Source of the DNA: Verrucomicrobiota bacterium
GTDB lineage: Bacteria; Verrucomicrobiota; Verrucomicrobiia; Verrucomicrobiales; DEV007
Length of the DNA: 57,559 bases
Assembly: GCA_963205275.1 (NCBI GenBank)
Contig: CAUJIH010000075.1
Coordinates: 1-57,559, forward strand
Direction of reading: 5' to 3'
Both the position numbers and the translations under genes were made by a program. Below are positions 1 to 7,726 of this stretch, in pieces; position 1 is the first letter of the stretch; each line of letters opens with the position of its first letter. Under the pieces are notes generated by a model, which worked only from the letters and a program-made list of their open reading frames with translations, searched no databases and was not told the origin of the DNA.

Positions 1-564
1 CCTAAACGTGCAAATTTCTCATCGTAACGCTCTTTGAGTCAAAAATTTAGCCCTCGGATCCCCAGCTTCTCAGAATGGAGTTTCAGCGTTTTAAACAGGT
101 GCGTAGGCCCCAAAATCTCACGGAAGTTTGGACACCGTTGCGGCGAAATTTAAGGGACAAGCTATTTTCAATCGCGGGCTGGGGATGAAGATTCTAGAAG
201 GTCGATATTATTGGCTCGCAACTGAATTGATGTGCATATGTGCCGAGACTTCCCTTGTGTCGCCCTTACAGGGCTTTTTATGGCCTTACCTTCAAATTCC
301 TAGGGTGCTGCCCTAAGGCTAACATCGTGCGCCTCTTTGAGGCTGGGAATACACGGTACGTCATCGATCTCCAAAGAGACAGGCTGGTTTAAATTTAGAA
401 CGCAGATTGTTGAAGTGCTGGACTCGTGAAGGAAGAGTAGCGCAGACAATCCTGTCTGTGTAAGCCATTCATAGATCGTAAAGGATAGGCTATTTTCGCT
501 TGAGAGCTCGAATCTGAAAGATGCCCCGGATTAGACACTTAGCATAAGTCCCTCCGTGCACAGA
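1..564. other. Gene-poor left edge with a possible dispersed repeat
   Basis: I find no gene I can support here. A 62-codon frame at 128-316 has no recognisable family and no ribosome site. The stretch 258-346 contains short self-complementary pieces (cccttacagggct, agggtgctgccct, gcctctttgaggc). These resemble the small intergenic dispersed repeats common in environmental PVC and related genomes, but that resemblance is from memory and only one copy is visible. The rest shows no tRNA-like fold or convincing promoter. It lies downstream of the minus-strand hybrid kinase gene. Confidence 0.3.
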
Positions 565-3153
565 TTACGAAATAATTCGGTGCGCTTGTAGCATCCGGTG
601 AACGGCGGCTCGGAGCTCTGTCGGAGCGTAGGGTTTGGGAAGGACGCCTTTGAATCCGAACGCGGCAGGGCTGGACATCGCCGGGGCGTCGGAGTAACCG
701 CTCGATACGATCGCCAGAACATCGGGGTCGATATGGACGAGATGCCGCATGGTTTCGACTCCGCCCATTCCGTTCTCGATCGTGAGATCGCAGATCAGCA
801 AATGGAAGCGTTCCCCCCGGCGCATCGCATCGATATACTGCTCGATGGTCTCACGCCCATCCTTCGTTTCGACTACTTCGTGCCCCGCACGACGGAGCGT
901 AGCGGCCATCAGACGACGGATGGGAGCATCGTCCTCTAGGATGAGAATGCGGGTGCCGACGAGCAGACTTTCTCCTGCTTCTTCGAGCGATGGCTTGGGA
1001 ATCGCGGCGATATCGAAATTCGGATAAGCCGGGATTCCGATATCTTCCGCTGATTCGTCAGATCGGCTTCCCAGAGGTGAACAGAAGGTGGCGATGGTGC
1101 CTTTGCCCTCCTTTGACTGGAGACGGATGAATCCTCCGTGCGCTTTCGCGATGGACTCGCAGACCGTCAATCCGATTCCTGTGGCGTTATTCTCCCTACG
1201 AGTCGTGAAATAGGGTTCAAAAGCCCGATTGAGATTGCTTTCGCTCATCCCGTGTCCGGTGTCGATCACCTCGATCAACACATGATCTTCGTCAGCAGGG
1301 ATGTGGTCCCCTCCGATTTTCAGGACTTCCTCCGGAGTGAGGCGCGAACTACGCACGATCAGGACTCCACCGTTGAGCATCGCCGCTGCGGAGTTGGTGA
1401 CCAGATTCTCCAAGAGTCGCCGAATCTGGGCCGGATCGATATTGGCGATCAGATCGGGATCTCCGCTCTGGTATTGGTAGCGGATTTCAGGATGCTTGAG
1501 CCTTTGTTCAGTGAGGACGCGACGGATCAAGTCAGGAACGCGAGTTCGTTCGCGAATCGGACGCCCCCCGCGAGCGAAAGTCATCAATTGTTGCACGAGT
1601 CCTGTCGCCCGGACTGCCGCTGCCTGCGCTTCTTCCAGCATCTCCTGCAGTTCAGCGTCATCCGTGTGTCGCTCTCGTGCTAAGCCGATATTGCCATTCA
1701 GCGTGGTCAGGGAATTGTTGAAATCATGAGCAAAGCCGCGAGCGAGCAGACCCAAGCCTTCCAATCTCTGCTGGCGAATTTGTTCTGCGGTTTCGAGCCG
1801 GGTAGCGGTGATGTCGGTGAAAAGAGCGAGAACTCCTCCCTGTGAGGGGTAGGTCCGCACCTCGAACCACATCCCTCGGGCAGAGTCGTGAAAATCGAAG
1901 CGATGTCGCCGCCCCGAAGTCATCGGGCGATGAAAATGGCTGTCGTAGCGCTCGAGATCCGCATGATCGAAGTGCTCGCTGAATTGCGTGCCGATCAGGT
2001 GATAGTCTGGAGCGAAAATCCGACGAGCTTCGGCATTGGCGTAGCGAATGATCCCTTCCTCATCGAAGCGGATCAGCGGATCGCCGACTTCTTCAAGCTG
2101 CAGTGCCGATGACTGAACGAGCGCATCACTGATCGAGCCGCTCGCCAACGCGGAGATAAGGACGGGAGTAGGGGGGTGCGTCGGAGGGGTTGGTGAAGGT
2201 TTTCGCTTTGTGATCAGCTCCTGAAAGGCGGGATCGTTCGCGAGAGATGCGATTTTCCGAAGTGCTTCACTGCGTGCCGCAGGGGGCTGGGAGGGCGGAA
2301 AGACGGTTGGTGGAGCGGGTGCTTCCTCAATCGCTGAGGTCTCAGACACATCTTCTTCTTTCTTCGTCGCGACTTCGACTGCCGAGAGAATCGATGCGTG
2401 TGAAAATTCTCCCTGTGGTGCGAGAACGGTGACTAGGCCGACGGCTTCCCCGTCTGTCGTGCGAATGGGAGCGGATCGCTCATCGACGGCGATTGAGGAA
2501 CCTTGTTTCGCCGTCAAGACCGCTCGTCGGCATCCTTCCGGACGCGGCGTGGCAGCATCGTCTGCTTCTGTTTCATCGGCATCCACGATGTGGATCATCT
2601 GGCCGATTGCCCCGTCCTTCTCCCATCCTGTGAGAGCGGCTGCCGCTCGATTGAGATAGACGACTTTTCCGTCTAGGTCGGTAGCGATCACCGCCTGTGG
2701 TAAGGGATCGGATACAGCTTCCAATACAGAAAGACGCAGAGCCAAGCGCTCTCCTGTGGCGCGTCGCTCGATTACTGATTCCAGGCAGGCGGAGATTTCA
2801 GTGTCGCTGAAAGGTTTGCGCAACAAGGCTGCAGGACCGATGGCCCGAGCGCGTTCGAGAACGTCTTCCTCTGAGTATCCCGTAATGAAGAGGAAGGGGA
2901 TGCCGTATTCCTTTTTTAATTGATCCGCGAGTTCGATTCCGTCATCGACTCCATCGATCTGGATATCCAGTAGCGCCAAATCTGCATGATGCTCCCGCAT
3001 CAGATCGTGTGCCTGAGAGGCGGAATAGGCGATTCCGACGACGATAAATCCACGACGACGCAGTACAGCTTCGAGATCGCGGGCGGTAACCCGGTCATTC
3101 TCGACGATGAGCAGTCGGAGACGGTTGGAGGGGAGTTCGTCCATGGAAGGCAT
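565..3153 (-). CDS. Hybrid sensor histidine kinase/response regulator (REC-PAS-PAS-HisKA-HATPase-REC)
   Basis: An 862-residue soluble two-component protein with no membrane segment, so it should act in the cytoplasm. An N-terminal receiver (about 11-125) carries the phospho-acceptor Asp63 (ALLDIQI) and the LLRKPF lysine region. Two PAS domains follow (about 140-260 and 350-460), separated by a Pro-rich linker. The dimerisation helix has His476 in GFAHDFNNSL. The ATP-binding domain keeps the N box (NLVTNSAAA), the G1 box (DTGHGM) and the G2 box (GIGLTV). A C-terminal receiver has Asp789 (LLICDLTI) and a LPKPYAP lysine. Receivers at both ends suggest a phosphorelay that can also receive phosphate from another kinase. 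It lies 100 bp downstream of the degenerate sensor gene on the same strand, so the two are probably co-transcribed. The signal sensed and the output partner are unknown. Confidence 0.93.
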   Translation of the reverse strand: MPSMDELPSNRLRLLIVENDRVTARDLEAVLRRRGFIVVGIAYSASQAHDLMREHHADLALLDIQIDGVDDGIELADQLKKEYGIPFLFITGYSEEDVLERARAIGPAALLRKPFSDTEISACLESVIERRATGERLALRLSVLEAVSDPLPQAVIATDLDGKVVYLNRAAAALTGWEKDGAIGQMIHIVDADETEADDAATPRPEGCRRAVLTAKQGSSIAVDERSAPIRTTDGEAVGLVTVLAPQGEFSHASILSAVEVATKKEEDVSETSAIEEAPAPPTVFPPSQPPAARSEALRKIASLANDPAFQELITKRKPSPTPPTHPPTPVLISALASGSISDALVQSSALQLEEVGDPLIRFDEEGIIRYANAEARRIFAPDYHLIGTQFSEHFDHADLERYDSHFHRPMTSGRRHRFDFHDSARGMWFEVRTYPSQGGVLALFTDITATRLETAEQIRQQRLEGLGLLARGFAHDFNNSLTTLNGNIGLARERHTDDAELQEMLEEAQAAAVRATGLVQQLMTFARGGRPIRERTRVPDLIRRVLTEQRLKHPEIRYQYQSGDPDLIANIDPAQIRRLLENLVTNSAAAMLNGGVLIVRSSRLTPEEVLKIGGDHIPADEDHVLIEVIDTGHGMSESNLNRAFEPYFTTRRENNATGIGLTVCESIAKAHGGFIRLQSKEGKGTIATFCSPLGSRSDESAEDIGIPAYPNFDIAAIPKPSLEEAGESLLVGTRILILEDDAPIRRLMAATLRRAGHEVVETKDGRETIEQYIDAMRRGERFHLLICDLTIENGMGGVETMRHLVHIDPDVLAIVSSGYSDAPAMSSPAAFGFKGVLPKPYAPTELRAAVHRMLQAHRIIS

Positions 3154-3253
3154 CGCACGAAGCCGATCTTTTTATGCTACAACACAACTATGATCATTCA
3201 CAGATGAATTTACCACGCCCTGCTCCTTTTACGCATCGACAGGGATTCCACCC

Positions 3254-5305
3254 TCATCGTTTTCTCCCTGGAACAACTAGCTCCCATTCCTGAGACGGGC
3301 GAGCAGGATCCGCCACCTCCAGACTTCCGTGAATCTGTTCGACTAGGAGTTGAAGCGTTTCGATCTCCGCATGACGATCTGAGAAAGCGAATTCCCTATC
3401 CGTCCCGAGACGTACTTTAAGCCGGAATCCTTCATCGAGATCAGGATGGAGATCGAGAAACAAGTCTGGTCCTGGAGCGAATTTCTTTTCGGACAGGACT
3501 AGGTGGATGAGTTCTCCCATCAGCAGTCCAAATGGCGTCGCGATCCGCAAGCTGATCGCTGCATCCTCATCGCCGCTGACGATTACACAGCGACGACCGG
3601 GACCCCGAGAGAGCAAGGAACAAATATCGTCCGCCAGATTGCGCAGCATCGCACATACGCGCAGAGAATCGCTTGACGCAGCGGGACAGGCTTGAGCAAG
3701 GGATCGCAGACGGATTTGCCATTTCAGAAAAGCATCCCTAGCCTCAGCACCCTGGGGTTCCAAACTGAACAGACTGGTGAGCAGTTGGAGTTGATTGCGA
3801 AAATGGTGCAGTCCGTGAATCTCGATCACCTTCGGTGGCTCGGGTGTTCGATTCAGAGGACGTAGGAAGGCGAGGGAGCCAGTCGGTTTTCCGCTTTCCT
3901 CGAGCGCGATGAATTCAGCGACGGTGCCTCCTGGAAGAGCTGTTTCAGAAAATTTGCGTCCGAGAATTCCTTGTCTATCTGCGTCAAACAGCGAGGCGGC
4001 GGCGGAGTTCGAGTGAGACACATAGCCCTCGGCATCTAGATGCAGAGTTGGCATGGGAGAGCGCAAAAATGCCGGCCCCTGCCAAGAATCTGATTCGCGT
4101 AAGCTGCGGAGTTGAGACTGATTGCGGGCCAATACTAGAATCTGATCTTCGCCACAGAGAGTTAGGGTGACGGCGATCTCGAATTCACCTTTCCCTCGCC
4201 CTCGGATGTCCGCCGTGATGATACGATTTCCACTCACGACTTTTTCTCGACACCGTTCTAGCAGAGCTGCGAGAGCAGGCCAAGCATCGGTGATCGTCCG
4301 GCCCTGCCATGTCGTATCTGGTGAAATTTCCTCCCACGATTTCGAGGGTGGGGCACAGTCGATGATCACTCCCTCCGAATCGATGAGCAGAATGAGATCA
4401 GGAATCACTTGGAGAAGCGCCTGTGCTTTCCCAGAGAGCGTACCCAGCCGCATTCGTAAGGAGACGATCTGCGACTCCATATCTCGCGTCTTATCCTCGG
4501 GCACGAAGAAGTAGAGATGAGAGAGAGGAGTTTCTCCGACTCCGAATCGGATGGATAGAGCCAGCACTCGCACGACTTTGGGTCCGTCCGTGGCCTGGAG
4601 CGTGGTTTCACATTCTAAAGCATCGCCAGACTCTGCCAATTCAGGTGGTCGGTCCAGCGACTGAAGCGCCGCAGAGGGGATCAAGTCACCTAACTTTTTC
4701 CGTCGTAGATCAGACAGGGACGATCCTGTCAGAGTCAGAAAAGAGGGATTGGCATCAATGACTAACTGATCCGGATTCGTCCGAATCACTGCAAACGGGA
4801 TACGCAAAAAAAGCGTCTGAAAAATCGATTTGTCCGAACGCTCGATCTTCTCCAAGCGGTGCAATTCGGTCGCATCCTCGATCATAATCACAATACCACC
4901 ATCCTCTAGGAGCGATGATCGGAACTCGAGTTCTCTCAATCGGCCATCGCCGACCTTGAGCGTCAGGGTGAGTGGTAATTGATTTCTCCATATTCGTTCT
5001 TGCCATAGGGCAGTCATCCGTTCGAGATAGGCCGGATCGGGACAGAGGGACGCGAGCCACTCTTGGAATCCACCTTTATCGACGATGCTGTATCCGGCAA
5101 GTTTTTTACAAAAGGCATTTTCGTGACTTAATTCCTGCCTGCGATTCAAAATCACCAGCCCGTGGGGAAGGGTATCTGCGATCTCCGCCCAAGGGGTCGG
5201 ATATGTTTCCACCTCAGAAAACGGGGTTCCGTGATGAGCAGTGGATGTGATAGTGCTTCGCGCCGACGAGGGTGCTGCAAATGGATTCACAACGTTGCTT
5301 TTCAC
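3254..5305 (-). CDS. Multi-PAS sensor with HisKA_2-like helix and degenerate ATP-binding domain
   Basis: A 683-residue cytoplasmic sensor with three or four PAS-like regions (about 38-130, 150-265, 290-395, 405-475). A helical segment contains His500-His501 in LHHFRNQLQLL, which aligns with the phospho-His motif HRVKNNLQ of HisKA_2 kinases. The following domain has the length and hydrophobic pattern of an HATPase fold. However, the N box is GELIHL in place of NELVTN, and no DxGxG box can be found. Autophosphorylation therefore looks unlikely. It may instead dimerise with, or pass phosphate to, the intact hybrid kinase encoded just downstream, as Spo0B and ChpT do with degenerate ATPase domains. 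The start is GTG at 5305. No ATG lies upstream in frame, and the start overlaps a 12-bp palindrome. Confidence 0.8.
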   Translation of the reverse strand: MKSNVVNPFAAPSSARSTITSTAHHGTPFSEVETYPTPWAEIADTLPHGLVILNRRQELSHENAFCKKLAGYSIVDKGGFQEWLASLCPDPAYLERMTALWQERIWRNQLPLTLTLKVGDGRLRELEFRSSLLEDGGIVIMIEDATELHRLEKIERSDKSIFQTLFLRIPFAVIRTNPDQLVIDANPSFLTLTGSSLSDLRRKKLGDLIPSAALQSLDRPPELAESGDALECETTLQATDGPKVVRVLALSIRFGVGETPLSHLYFFVPEDKTRDMESQIVSLRMRLGTLSGKAQALLQVIPDLILLIDSEGVIIDCAPPSKSWEEISPDTTWQGRTITDAWPALAALLERCREKVVSGNRIITADIRGRGKGEFEIAVTLTLCGEDQILVLARNQSQLRSLRESDSWQGPAFLRSPMPTLHLDAEGYVSHSNSAAASLFDADRQGILGRKFSETALPGGTVAEFIALEESGKPTGSLAFLRPLNRTPEPPKVIEIHGLHHFRNQLQLLTSLFSLEPQGAEARDAFLKWQIRLRSLAQACPAASSDSLRVCAMLRNLADDICSLLSRGPGRRCVIVSGDEDAAISLRIATPFGLLMGELIHLVLSEKKFAPGPDLFLDLHPDLDEGFRLKVRLGTDREFAFSDRHAEIETLQLLVEQIHGSLEVADPARPSQEWELVVPGRKR

Positions 5306-5314
5306 AACGTTGTG
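5288..5314. promoter_or_regulatory. Repeated ACAACGTTG motif over the start of the sensor gene
   Basis: CACAACGTTG at 5288-5297 is repeated at 5303-5312, where it extends to a perfect 12-bp palindrome (CACAACGTTGTG, 5303-5314). The repeats begin 15 bp apart, and the palindrome covers the GTG start codon of the minus-strand sensor gene. This could be an operator, or a coincidence of the encoded NVV-KS-NVV repeat. No regulator can be named. Confidence 0.3.
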
Positions 5315-5420
5315 ACCGGAATAAGATATTTCACGCGGCGAATCGATGGCGAGCAGACGAGGGGATGGAACAAAGCAGGAAGAAATTACGTTTATTTAAT
5401 GAAGATTAATAAAAATCCGC

Positions 5421-5437
5421 AAGTGATTTATTCACTT
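5421..5437. promoter_or_regulatory. 17-bp inverted repeat upstream of selU
   Basis: AAGTGA-TTTAT-TCACTT is a perfect inverted repeat with 6-bp arms in the AT-rich divergent region between the minus-strand sensor gene and selU. Its centre lies about 90 bp before the selU start. The short spacer suits a dimeric regulator site better than a terminator, and no T-run follows. Either flanking gene could be its target. Confidence 0.3.
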
Positions 5438-5520
5438 TCTCACGCAATTTCTCTGTGGCTGGGATCAGAGGATCAAATTCCTCCCTTTACCGTCCCTTTT
5501 GCCGCCCTATTTTAGTATTC

Positions 5521-6561
5521 ATGCCAGAAATTCTGCCTATCGAAGAGTTCCTCGCCCGAGCGAATGATCGGACGGTTGTGGACGTGCGTACTCGGGCAGA
5601 GTTCATCGCGGGTCATATTCCGGGAGCGGTGAACGTACCACTTTTTTCCGACGAGGAACGAGCCGAAGTCGGGACGCTCTATGTTCAGAAGGGACGTGAG
5701 GATGCGCTGTTGCGAGGACTAGGTTTTGTAGGCCCGAGGATGGAGATGCTCGCTCGACGTCTGCTGGAATTGGATTCGACCTCAAGCGGAGGGCTGTTGA
5801 TTCATTGCTGGCGCGGCGGAATGCGCAGTTCCAGCGTCGCTTGGCTAGCAGAGTTAGCGGGAATCCGGGTCGCGATTCTCGAAGGAGGCTACAAATCCTT
5901 TCGTCGCCGCGTGCTCGAGAGCTTTACTTGTCGACAGAAAATTCGCGTGGTCGCAGGCTATACTGGGTCGGGAAAGACTTCCATCCTGCACGCACTGGCG
6001 GAGCGCGGAGAAACGGTGATTGACCTAGAGGCCTTGGCGAATCACAAAGGAAGCGCCTTCGGCGATCTGGGGGAAGAGCCTCAGCCGAGTCAGGAGCAGT
6101 TTGAAAACGAGCTCGGCATACGCTGGATGGCGATTGATCCAGAGCAGACGCTCTGGCTGGAGGACGAGAGTCGGGCCGTCGGGCGCAGCATTCTGCCGCC
6201 CGGCGTATGGGAGAGCAAACGAGCGGGTCGCTTCGAAGTGATCGTCCTCTCGCCTGAGGCTAGGACGGAACGATTACTCAAAATGTATGCGGGTTTCGAG
6301 ACAGTCGAACTCGAAGCGCGAGTGGAGCGCATCAGCCGTCGTCTCGGAGGCGAGCGAACCGCGAGTGCGCTGAAAGCACTGCGTGAAGGGAGGCTTGACG
6401 AGACTTGTCGAATCGTCCTCCAGTATTACGATAAAGCGTATCAGCATTGCCTCGATTCCATCCCATCGGAACGTCAGCATCTGCATAAATTTGATACTTT
6501 CGATCCTTCACACATCGCAGAAGTCATTCTGTCTCCTGAATCCGCCCCCGTCCCTCGATGA
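5521..6561 (+). CDS. selU: tRNA 2-selenouridine synthase (selenophosphate-dependent)
   Basis: A 346-residue protein close to the usual length of SelU/MnmH (E. coli YbbB has 364). Residues 1-130 form a rhodanese domain with the catalytic Cys96 in IHCWRGGMRSS. A P-loop domain follows with GYTGSGKT at 146-153. The family replaces sulfur by selenium at the wobble 2-thiouridine of tRNAs for Lys, Glu and Gln, by way of a geranylated intermediate, using selenophosphate. The start at ATG 5521 begins directly with the rhodanese domain (MPEILPIEEF). The frame extends 22 codons further upstream to 5455, but that part is not family-like. The last codons overlap selD by 4 nt (ATGA), so the enzyme and its substrate supplier should be translationally coupled. 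Confidence 0.95.
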   Translation: MPEILPIEEFLARANDRTVVDVRTRAEFIAGHIPGAVNVPLFSDEERAEVGTLYVQKGREDALLRGLGFVGPRMEMLARRLLELDSTSSGGLLIHCWRGGMRSSSVAWLAELAGIRVAILEGGYKSFRRRVLESFTCRQKIRVVAGYTGSGKTSILHALAERGETVIDLEALANHKGSAFGDLGEEPQPSQEQFENELGIRWMAIDPEQTLWLEDESRAVGRSILPPGVWESKRAGRFEVIVLSPEARTERLLKMYAGFETVELEARVERISRRLGGERTASALKALREGRLDETCRIVLQYYDKAYQHCLDSIPSERQHLHKFDTFDPSHIAEVILSPESAPVPR

Positions 6562-7619
6562 GCCAATCCGAATCTTCCCCCATCCGACTCACTCAATACA
6601 GCTCCGGAGCGGGCTGTGGATGCAAAATATCTCCGAAGGTTCTGGACGAAATCCTCGGCCATGGTGCTCCAACGCCCCCACCGGACTGTCAGCTTCTGGT
6701 CGGAAACGAAGATCGTGACGACGCCGCCGCTTGGTTAATGGATGATGGGAAAACCGTGATTCTCGCAACGACGGACTTTTTCATGCCTATCGCCGATGAT
6801 CCGACAGAATTCGGTCGTATCGCCTCAGCGAATGCGATCAGCGATATTTATGCGATGGGTGGTCGCCCGATTCTGGCCTTGGCCGTGCTGGGCTGGCCGC
6901 TCGATTTGCTTCCTCCAGAGGTGGCGGGTCAGGTGGTGAGCGGTGCCCGCGCCCTCTGTGCCGAGGCGGGAATCACTCTCGCTGGTGGCCATAGCATCGA
7001 CAGCAACGAACCGATTTTTGGCCTGGCCGTCACCGGATTAGTAGCACGCGAGCATTTGAAAACCAACGGTGGTGCGCATTCTGGTGACCTGCTGTTTTTA
7101 ACCAAAAAAATTGGGGTCGGAATTCTCTCGACAGCTCTGAAGAAAGGTGGACTTTTGCTCGAAGACGAGGGTCTGGCGACAGCTTCCATGATGCGCCTGA
7201 ATCGAATCGGTGCGGATCTCGCTCTCCTGCCGGGAGTCCATGCCATGACGGATGTGACGGGCTTCGGTCTGCTAGGACATCTGCTGGAAATGTGTCGATC
7301 CAGCGAGGTCGCGGCTCGGATCAATTTTTCCGCCGTACCGCAACTCGCTGATCTCGCTCGTTACCTAGAGGCCGGAATGGCGCCGGGTGGCAGCCGCCGA
7401 AATTGGGAAAGTTACGGACATGAAGTGAGCGGAGTGAATGAGATTACACGCGGGATTCTTTCCGATCCTCAAACCAGCGGCGGGCTACTGGTAGCGGTCG
7501 CACCAGAGGCTGAGGCGGAAGTGATCGATCTGCTGGATGCGAATGGACTGAATGAGTTCACAAGGCCGATTGGACGACTGGAAGCACACGTCTCAGGACC
7601 GCGAATTATTGTTGAGTGA
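6558..7619 (+). CDS. selD: Selenide, water dikinase (selenophosphate synthetase)
   Basis: A 353-residue SelD, which makes selenophosphate from selenide and ATP. The N-terminal catalytic loop is GAGCGCKIS, with Cys20, Cys22 and Lys23 matching Cys17, Cys19 and Lys20 of the E. coli enzyme. The active-site position is therefore cysteine, not selenocysteine, and no UGA recoding is needed. Downstream motifs include ATTDFFMPI, ALAVLGWP, LAGGHSID and TDVTGFGLLGH, all typical of the AIRS-like fold. It overlaps the end of selU by 4 nt. No selA, selB or tRNA-Sec gene is in the window, so the visible use of selenophosphate is tRNA modification only. Confidence 0.97.
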   Translation: MSQSESSPIRLTQYSSGAGCGCKISPKVLDEILGHGAPTPPPDCQLLVGNEDRDDAAAWLMDDGKTVILATTDFFMPIADDPTEFGRIASANAISDIYAMGGRPILALAVLGWPLDLLPPEVAGQVVSGARALCAEAGITLAGGHSIDSNEPIFGLAVTGLVAREHLKTNGGAHSGDLLFLTKKIGVGILSTALKKGGLLLEDEGLATASMMRLNRIGADLALLPGVHAMTDVTGFGLLGHLLEMCRSSEVAARINFSAVPQLADLARYLEAGMAPGGSRRNWESYGHEVSGVNEITRGILSDPQTSGGLLVAVAPEAEAEVIDLLDANGLNEFTRPIGRLEAHVSGPRIIVE

Positions 7620-7726
7620 AGGTGGATGATTCATTGGAAGCGGATCCCACGGTTCCCTTTCCATAGCCTGAAGAAGTCCTCAATTCCCTGCGAATAATTC
7701 CGAAATCAGGATTATTCTCGGGGTGT

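Noticed and set aside
128..316. 62-codon plus-strand frame
   Set aside because: No family, no ribosome site, and it overlaps the repeat-like stretch; not supportable as a gene.
1138..1683. Long plus-strand frame inside the hybrid kinase gene
   Set aside because: Antisense shadow of a gene whose minus-strand domains are complete.
6558..6620. Selenocysteine codon in selD
   Set aside because: The active-site codons read Cys-Gly-Cys-Lys (TGT GGA TGC AAA), with no in-frame TGA, so no recoding is needed.
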